Source: Bacillota bacterium (lineage in GTDB: Bacteria; Bacillota; UBA4882; UBA10575). Taken from it: a DNA stretch of 49,880 nt. The position numbers and the translations under genes are program-made. Below, piece by piece: positions 44,183 to 49,880 of this stretch. The notes beneath the pieces are model-generated. The model was not told where the DNA came from and did no database searches. It worked only from the letters and a program-made list of their open reading frames with translations. The stretch lies in assembly GCA_029782135.1 (NCBI GenBank), contig JAKOVI010000060.1, positions 1 to 49,880 of the forward strand, read 5' to 3'. The stretch's first letter is position 1, and each line of letters opens with the position of its first letter.

Positions 44183-45271
44183 ATGAATTTCGGCCGGATT
44201 AATCCAACCAAAGAGCGGGTTTCGCGGAAACAACCAATTTTACAGCGGATTTCGGTCCGGAAAATCCTGTTTTGCTTGTTAATTGTCCTGACCTTAACTC
44301 CGGTCCTGATTGTTGATTTAATCTCCTATGATAATTTTAAAAGAGCGGTTATCGACAAAGCTACCCGCTATTCTTTGGCGGAACTGACGCAAGCAGTGAA
44401 TAACATCCAAACAAAACTGGCCGCCTATGAAGCAATTTCTTTGCAATTGTTTGTAAATAATGATTTCCTTGCCGCGCTGGAGAAATATTACGACCACGGG
44501 AATAAAGCGCGGGAGGCTGCGGAAACCGTAAAGGCTTGTTTCAATGAACATATGAAAAACAATGCCGATTTGTACGGTTTCATGTTTGTGGGCGCTTCCG
44601 ACCAGGTTGAGCCGATTGTCGTCACTAGAGATTGGCAACAAGATTTTCATGATCTCAGCCGGCAATTCAAAGAAACCAACGCTTACCGGAGTATTATGGA
44701 AGCGGACGGCGGGATTGTTTGGGCGGCCCCTTTGCAAGTGAACCGCAGCAATTATCTGCTTTTAGGTCGCCTTTTTAAAAGAATTTCCACCGGGGCGAAG
44801 CTGGGAATTATCGCGATCATTATTGACGAAGAGAAAATCGATCACTTGGTGAATTTGGCGTTTTATCACGAATTTAATAATTCCTGGAACGGAATTGAGA
44901 AATATTCGCTCCTCATTAACCGGAGGGGTGAAATAATCTCTTCACCGTTTAAAGAGGATATCGGCAAGAAAGCCACGCAATTGATTGACAAGATGTTACC
45001 GGCGGACGGCACGAATGTGGCTGGGGATGAAGCCGGTAAGGGGCGGCAGGGAAGTTTCATTGCTACGGTTAACCAGGAGCAAAATTTCGTCACCTATAAA
45101 GCGGTGGGGAGAAATGGCTGGTATTTGGTGAATTTGGTTTCGGCGTCTTTTTTATATAAAGAAAGACGGGTGGTTACGGGGATCACCCTGGTTTTATGTT
45201 TATTCTTTGGCACGCTTGCCCTTTGGGTGTCTTTATATTTAACAAAGCGGGTCGGTAAAGAACGAAGATAG
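44183..45271 (+). CDS. Sensor-only dCache membrane protein (no output domain)
   Basis: A 362-residue protein: TM1 at about 28-48, an extracytoplasmic dCache-like domain of ~280 residues (YDNFKRAVIDKATRYSL, SLLINRRGEIISSPF, NGWYLVNLV), TM2 at about 333-355, then only YLTKRVGKERR before the stop. It ends where HAMP should begin; the sequence after 45271 contains no HAMP or kinase in any frame that I can see. It resembles the sensor halves of the chemoreceptor at 17154 and of YesM-type kinases. It could be a truncated kinase or a subunit acting on the neighbouring YesM. ATG 44183 follows AGGTG. Confidence 0.85.
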   Translation: MNFGRINPTKERVSRKQPILQRISVRKILFCLLIVLTLTPVLIVDLISYDNFKRAVIDKATRYSLAELTQAVNNIQTKLAAYEAISLQLFVNNDFLAALEKYYDHGNKAREAAETVKACFNEHMKNNADLYGFMFVGASDQVEPIVVTRDWQQDFHDLSRQFKETNAYRSIMEADGGIVWAAPLQVNRSNYLLLGRLFKRISTGAKLGIIAIIIDEEKIDHLVNLAFYHEFNNSWNGIEKYSLLINRRGEIISSPFKEDIGKKATQLIDKMLPADGTNVAGDEAGKGRQGSFIATVNQEQNFVTYKAVGRNGWYLVNLVSASFLYKERRVVTGITLVLCLFFGTLALWVSLYLTKRVGKERR

Positions 45272-45337
45272 GTAAAGAGTTTTCGAAGTTGAAAAGCGTT
45301 TATTTACAGATGATTCAGTTTACTTGTCACATAATTC

Positions 45338-45366
45338 TTCAAATAATGGAGAAAAAAGGTTATAAT
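45338..45366 (+). promoter_or_regulatory. Promoter of the binding protein-YesM-YesN operon
   Basis: TTCAAA (45338-45343), 17-base spacer, perfect TATAAT (45361-45366). The start codon follows within 25 bases, so the leader is very short. Confidence 0.65.
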
Positions 45367-45388
45367 TAGGTTAAGGGGGGTGAGCGGA

Positions 45389-46435
45389 TTGAAAGGTGTT
45401 CGAATCTTTTGTCTGTCCTTCCTTCTCCTTTGTCTGGTTTTAAGTTTATCCATGCGTTCTCCTGCCTTAAGTCCTGATTATGTGGTGGCGGTCGCCGAGA
45501 ATACGCCTGTTTCCGGTTCTTTCTATCCGAAAAACAGGCCGATTACCATTGCCATTGTCCCGAAATCCCTCGATAATCCGGTCTTTGTCGATTCCATGGA
45601 AACATCGATGCAGACCGCGAAGGAATTGGGGGTCAATTTGGAATGGGTGGGGCCGTTTAAGGTTGATCCGGATCTTCAGGTGAAAATTATCGAAGGGTTG
45701 ATTTGGCGGAAAGTTGACGGGATCGCGATCAGTACCAGCGATCCGGAGAAAATAAGGAAAGTAATTGATAAGGCGGTAGCGGCCGGGATCAAAGTCGCGA
45801 CGATCGATGCTGATTGCCCTGGCAGTAAACGCCTTTTTTATTGCGGCACCGATAATTATAAGGCCGGCTGGGCTTGCGGCGAGGCGATGGTGAAAATCGT
45901 CACCGAGCGGGGGTTAGCGCACAAACGGTTACGGACGGCAATCCTGACGGGCGGGATTGAGGCGCATAACTTAAACGAGCGAATTCGTGGCTTCCAAGAA
46001 GCGGTCGCCGGAAAACTGGATCTTGAGTATGTGGCCTTATTGGCTTGTGATGATGATACCACCACTGGGGCCAAGATGGTTGAAGCCTATATCAAAGAGC
46101 ACCCGGAGACCGATTTGTTCTTTTTTGCCGGCGGTTGGGCGTTTTTCGGGCCGACGGAATCGATGCCTTTGTATCAGGAATGGTGTAATAACGGGGGAAT
46201 CGCCGTCTCGATGGACACTTTTTATTCCGTCTTGCAAGCCGCGAAAAAAGGATTTGCCCAGGCCTTAGTGGGTCAAGACTTCCGGAAGATGGGGGTGCTT
46301 ACCGTTAAATATCTGGTGGACGCGATTCAAGGGAAACCGGTGCCAATGGAATATATCGATACTGGCTTGGAATTGGCCGATGAATCCAATTTTGATCAAT
46401 TGTTGAGTGAGAAAAAGCCATGGGAAATGAAATGA
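45389..46435 (+). CDS. Sugar-binding sensor protein (RbsB/XylFII-like)
   Basis: A 348-residue type I periplasmic binding protein with an N-terminal signal segment (about 6-21). The fold signature is ITIAIVPKSLDNPVF, GIAISTSDPEKI and FFFAGGWAFFG. No transport genes follow; instead its stop overlaps a YesM-type kinase gene, as in XylFII-LytS-YesN systems where the binding protein hands the sugar signal to the kinase. TTG 45389 is preferred (AAGGGGGGTGAG upstream); GTG 45380 lies within that site. Ligand probably a pentose, inferred from the adjoining ara genes. Confidence 0.9.
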   Translation: MKGVRIFCLSFLLLCLVLSLSMRSPALSPDYVVAVAENTPVSGSFYPKNRPITIAIVPKSLDNPVFVDSMETSMQTAKELGVNLEWVGPFKVDPDLQVKIIEGLIWRKVDGIAISTSDPEKIRKVIDKAVAAGIKVATIDADCPGSKRLFYCGTDNYKAGWACGEAMVKIVTERGLAHKRLRTAILTGGIEAHNLNERIRGFQEAVAGKLDLEYVALLACDDDTTTGAKMVEAYIKEHPETDLFFFAGGWAFFGPTESMPLYQEWCNNGGIAVSMDTFYSVLQAAKKGFAQALVGQDFRKMGVLTVKYLVDAIQGKPVPMEYIDTGLELADESNFDQLLSEKKPWEMK

Positions 46436-48225
46436 CAGCACTAAAATCAGTCTTTGCCGGCTTGCAAAACCGGCTGGTCAATACCTTCAAATTGCGTTCA
46501 TTGCGGACGAAATTTATCTTGTCGTTTGTTGCTTTAAGCACGATCCCGATGGTGATCCTGGCCACTTTTTCCTATGGGGTTTATCATGATATCCTGCAAC
46601 AAAACATTCAGTCGTACACCAGCGAGGTTATTGACCGGGTCGACCGGAACCTGGAGATTTACCTGAGCGATCTGGAACGGATTTTGGAACTGCGGAACGA
46701 CTATTATAACCTGCAATTTATTAAATTAAGCCTTGCGGGTGACGTTGAAGGCAACCGCAAGTTTACCTTCCGGCTTTGGGAAAATCTGAATAACATCCGG
46801 AATTACAAAACCGAATTAAGGGATGTCTCGATCACGACGATTGGCGGGGTAACGATTGGTTGTTACGGTGTGACCCATACCGATTTGTCACAGAACAAAT
46901 TGTTTCAGACCTTGGCGAACCGGACATCCAAGGAAAACAGTATCGCCATTTGGGGGCCGCACCCGGACTGGTTGGGAGGTCCCGTCTTTTCCGTCGGGAA
47001 GGCGATTCATGGTGACTATGATAATTTTTTGGGCATGATGAGCATCGATGTCGATGTGGAATTGTTGGACCGGATTTGCGGGAATATCAGGCTTGGGAAG
47101 ACCGGTTACATCATGTTGGTTGATGAAGATAACCGGATCATTTACCACCCGAATCCGGAGTTAATCGGGAAAATGATCGGTGCTTTGCTGGGAGAATCGT
47201 CGCTCACCGATTGGCAACAGGACTTTACGACAAAAATGGGGCCGGGTAATCAACTGATCCGGGTTAAGACTTTTGCTCCGGCGAACTGGAAAATTATCGG
47301 TCTCTCCAACCGGTTCGAACTGGCGACGGAGATGCAAAAGATTACCAGGCTTGCGCTAACGATCATTGTCAGCACCATTTTGGTCTTGACCTTAATGGCC
47401 GTTTACTTTGCCCATTTGCTGACCAATCCCTTGAAAGAATTGCAGCAATCAATGCGACAGGCTTCGGAGGACTTAAATACGAACGCAGTGATCCACACCA
47501 TGGATGAGATCGGGGAACTGAGCGAGACTTTTAACCAGATGTTGGCCCGGATTCGCCAGTTGATGAATCAGAGTGTCCAGGAACAGGAGAAGATGCGCCG
47601 GACCGAAATGCGCGCGCTGCAAGAACAGATTAAACCGCATTTCATCTATAATACGCTCGATCTCATTATCGGCCTCTTGGAAACGAATAAAAACGAAGAT
47701 GTGATCAACACAGTGGAAGCGCTGGGCGCCTTTTTCCGGACCAGTCTCAGCCATGGCCAGGAGTTAATCACGATCCGCGAAGAGGTCGAGCATGTCCGCA
47801 ACTACCTTTATATTCAAAAGATCCGCCATGGGGACAAATATAACTATCTGATCGAAGTCGAGGAGCAATTATTGAATAAGAAAACGATCAAACTCATCCT
47901 CCAACCGATTGTGGAAAACGCAATCTACCATGGGGTGAGGGAGTTGGAAACCGCCGGCGGCCTGATCACGATCAAAGGGTTTTTCATGGAAGATGCGAAT
48001 ACGGTCTGCTTCCAAGTGATTGATAACGGGGTCGGGATGGACCCGGCTAAAATGGAGGATATTAACCGCTGCTTGCGGGAGAGCGGGACCGAACAACGGT
48101 ATTTCGGGATTAGTAATGTCAATGAACGGATCAGACTGGCTTTTGGACCGGAGTACGGTGTAGAGTTGAGCGCGACCCCGGGCGGGGGAGTGACGGTGAC
48201 GATCAAACTGCCGGTTGTTAAGTAA
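46420..48225 (+). CDS. YesM-type sensor histidine kinase
   Basis: About 601 residues: TM1 ~31-53, extracytoplasmic dCache domain ~54-305, TM2 ~308-330, HAMP (~331-385), then the His_kinase domain LQEQIKPHFIYNTLD with His407, and HATPase_c (LQPIVENAIYHG, DNGVGMD, FGISNVNERIRL). This class pairs with AraC-type receivers to control sugar uptake genes. The start could be ATG 46420 or ATG 46432; the latter overlaps the binding-protein stop as ATGA. It is followed 13 bases later by the receiver gene. Confidence 0.94.
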   Translation: MGNEMTALKSVFAGLQNRLVNTFKLRSLRTKFILSFVALSTIPMVILATFSYGVYHDILQQNIQSYTSEVIDRVDRNLEIYLSDLERILELRNDYYNLQFIKLSLAGDVEGNRKFTFRLWENLNNIRNYKTELRDVSITTIGGVTIGCYGVTHTDLSQNKLFQTLANRTSKENSIAIWGPHPDWLGGPVFSVGKAIHGDYDNFLGMMSIDVDVELLDRICGNIRLGKTGYIMLVDEDNRIIYHPNPELIGKMIGALLGESSLTDWQQDFTTKMGPGNQLIRVKTFAPANWKIIGLSNRFELATEMQKITRLALTIIVSTILVLTLMAVYFAHLLTNPLKELQQSMRQASEDLNTNAVIHTMDEIGELSETFNQMLARIRQLMNQSVQEQEKMRRTEMRALQEQIKPHFIYNTLDLIIGLLETNKNEDVINTVEALGAFFRTSLSHGQELITIREEVEHVRNYLYIQKIRHGDKYNYLIEVEEQLLNKKTIKLILQPIVENAIYHGVRELETAGGLITIKGFFMEDANTVCFQVIDNGVGMDPAKMEDINRCLRESGTEQRYFGISNVNERIRLAFGPEYGVELSATPGGGVTVTIKLPVVK

Positions 48226-48238
48226 AGGGGTGGAGAAG

Positions 48239-48679
48239 TTGTTCGGACTATTGCTGGTCGAGGATGAAGAGGCGATTCGCAAGAAACTCATGAACAATGT
48301 GGCGTGGGCCGATTACGGCTTTGAACCGGTTTTAGGAGCGGCCAACGGACTGGAAGCGCTCGCGCTCATCGAGAAGTATCCCGTGAAGATTATGGTGACT
48401 GATGTCCAGATGCCGAAGATGAACGGGATCGAACTGATTAAAGAGATCAAACGCCGCGGCTATCAGATGAAGATCATTGTGATCTCCGGCTTTGCCGAGT
48501 TTGAATATGCGCAGGAATCGATCAAACTGAATGTCTCCGATTATCTGCTGAAACCATTCGCCAGTAAAAGACTGCTCGAAGTGGCCCTCCGTTTCAAGGA
48601 GGAGCTTGAAAAGGAAGAAGCAGAGCGGTCGGAGATGAATGACCTCCGCGACCAGTTAAAAAAAACAAAGCCGCTTTAG
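48239..48679 (+). CDS. YesN-type response regulator, receiver part (frame broken at A8 run)
   Basis: A receiver domain with acidic pocket VEDEE, phospho-acceptor Asp55 (VTDVQMPKMNG), VISGFAEFEYA and KPF, followed by the usual coiled linker (EELEKEEAERSEMNDLRDQL). The frame stops at 48677-48679 just after eight consecutive A (48658-48665). One more A would continue as LKKNKAALVEKLLLDLLNG into the AraC part. TTG 48239 has AAAGGGG eight bases upstream; GTG 48230 is an alternative. Confidence 0.85.
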   Translation: MFGLLLVEDEEAIRKKLMNNVAWADYGFEPVLGAANGLEALALIEKYPVKIMVTDVQMPKMNGIELIKEIKRRGYQMKIIVISGFAEFEYAQESIKLNVSDYLLKPFASKRLLEVALRFKEELEKEEAERSEMNDLRDQLKKTKPL

Positions 48680-48690
48680 TTGAAAAACTC

Positions 48691-49830
48691 TTGTTGGACC
48701 TACTTAACGGGAATGCGGTCGCCAATATTGACGCCCAGTTGGAGTTTTTGGGGATCAGCGGGATTAATAACCGTGACTTTCAAGTGGCGGTGATCGAGCT
48801 TCCGGAGAACCAATTAGCGGAGATGGACGAAGAAGAAAAGTATCTCCTCAGCTTGCACCTTCACCAACAGGTCCAACGGTTGGCCAATGCCAATGCCTAC
48901 CGCACTTTTGTCGTCAACCACCATCGCAACCAAGTGGTTTTAATCTTTATTGAACCGGATCAATATTTACCGCTGCGCCTGGAGGAGATTCTCTCCCAAG
49001 TACATTTGGCGTTAAAGCTTCCGGTCGCCTGCGGATTGGGCCGTGAATACCGGGATCTGGTGGACCTGGCCGTCTCCTACCGGGAGGCTTGTACCGCTTT
49101 GCAGTATCGGTATTTATACGGGATGAATCAGGTTTTCTTTATTAACGATCTGAATCCGGATAATCAATCCTACCATAAAATCCTCAACGCCCTCCATCGC
49201 GATCCGATCTTCGACAATATAAAGATCGGAGCGGATTCGGCGATCGAAGAGGACTTGAAAAGGATCATCAATGCGATCCGCCTGGCCAAGCTAAATCCCG
49301 AATTATCAAAGATGGTGGCCAGCAATTTAATTTTGTTAACCCTTGCCACCCTCAACGAGCTGGGGTATAACGCCGGGGAAATCTTCGGGGCCAATGACAC
49401 TACCCTGGAGGACCTGAACCAAGTGGAAAGTTTAGAAGAGGTCAAACGGCTTTTAGAATCTTTCTTTAAACGGATTAATCATCATATCCAGCAAAAACGG
49501 GCTTCCCTCAATCATCAACTGGTGGAGGAGATCCGGCAGTATCTTGATGAAAACTTTGCGGCGGATATTACCCTTTCCGCGATGGCCAACCGGTATAATA
49601 TCAGCCCTAGCTATCTCAGCCTTTTATTCACGGAACGGACGGGGAAGAATTTCATCGATTACCTCACTGAACGCCGGATCAAGAAGGCCAAAGAGTTGCT
49701 GAAGCATACCGACATGAAAATATACGAGGTCTCCAATGCCGTCGGGTATAAGGACTCCTTTTATTTCAGCAATTGCTTTAAAAAAATCGCCGGGATGTCT
49801 CCCAGCGAATACCGGAAAAATACGAAGTGA
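48691..49830 (+). CDS. YesN-type response regulator, AraC DNA-binding part
   Basis: Continues the preceding gene in another frame: a ~270-residue middle domain of the YesN type, then an AraC/XylS double helix-turn-helix (ITLSAMANRYNISPSYLSLLFTERTG, KIYEVSNAVGYKDSFYFSNCFKK, ending GMSPSEYRK). No ribosome site precedes 48691, so it is almost certainly the second half of one ~530-residue regulator. It probably activates the sugar transporter or arabinose genes in response to the kinase. Confidence 0.85.
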   Translation: MLDLLNGNAVANIDAQLEFLGISGINNRDFQVAVIELPENQLAEMDEEEKYLLSLHLHQQVQRLANANAYRTFVVNHHRNQVVLIFIEPDQYLPLRLEEILSQVHLALKLPVACGLGREYRDLVDLAVSYREACTALQYRYLYGMNQVFFINDLNPDNQSYHKILNALHRDPIFDNIKIGADSAIEEDLKRIINAIRLAKLNPELSKMVASNLILLTLATLNELGYNAGEIFGANDTTLEDLNQVESLEEVKRLLESFFKRINHHIQQKRASLNHQLVEEIRQYLDENFAADITLSAMANRYNISPSYLSLLFTERTGKNFIDYLTERRIKKAKELLKHTDMKIYEVSNAVGYKDSFYFSNCFKKIAGMSPSEYRKNTK

Positions 49831-49880
49831 TTATTCAGATTGATAAGATAAATATCTTTCCTTTTCGAATTCCAAATAAT

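Overview
The window looks like chromosome of an anaerobic, carbohydrate-fermenting, spore-forming Firmicute that also has an outer membrane. Spore formation is suggested by a Spo0E-type phosphatase and PdaB-like deacetylases. The outer membrane is suggested by lipid-A-disaccharide synthase (lpxB) and two signal-peptide proteins with beta-barrel character. Strong GGAGG-type ribosome sites, frequent GTG/TTG starts and a moderate GC content fit this. A Limnochordia/Hydrogenispora-like lineage, or another diderm Firmicute group, is my best inference; no rRNA or marker set is present to prove it. I see no tRNA, rRNA, CRISPR array or insertion sequence.

Layout. (1) 1-2507: end of a GH3 glycosidase and a GH43 glycosidase, for hemicellulose side chains. 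(2) 2614-5790, minus: M3 oligopeptidase, Mug DNA glycosylase and a ferritin-like/VIT1 membrane protein. (3) 5983-9073: a metal-uptake unit, with a Cys-rich ribbon-helix-helix regulator followed by znuA, znuC and znuB, behind a promoter overlaid by four phased direct repeats. (4) 9087-16990: secA, prfB with its programmed +1 frameshift, a DUF2993 protein coupled to lpxB, and two deacetylase-family proteins, the second with a degraded active site. (5) 17154-22818: a chemoreceptor, then a dpp/opp/nik-type binding protein and two permeases without ATPases, behind a folded leader with a terminator and a perfectly complementary upstream loop (riboswitch-like). (6) 23163-34555: an outer-membrane-like protein, an AmmeMemoRadiSam B+A fusion, a signalling island (two kinases, two response regulators, a frameshifted Hpt-REC-GGDEF gene), Spo0E, the radical SAM protein AmrS, a cobalamin adenosyltransferase and a second barrel-like protein. 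(7) 34700-49830: L-arabinose region. araA-araB-araD run leftwards. Divergently run a YtfQRT-YjfF/AraUVWZ-like sugar ABC transporter, a sensor-only dCache protein, and a binding protein-YesM-YesN signalling triad.

How the genes fit together. The GH3/GH43 enzymes could release arabinose and xylose. The divergent ABC transporter would import the pentose and AraA/AraB/AraD would send it to xylulose-5-phosphate. The binding protein plus YesM/YesN probably senses the extracytoplasmic sugar, by analogy with XylFII-LytS-YesN. Two regulatory genes carry single-base frame breaks: one extra G in the GGDEF protein, and one A too few in an A8 run of YesN. These are either assembly errors or real lesions/slippage sites. 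The most novel-looking element is the structured leader at 19362-19502.
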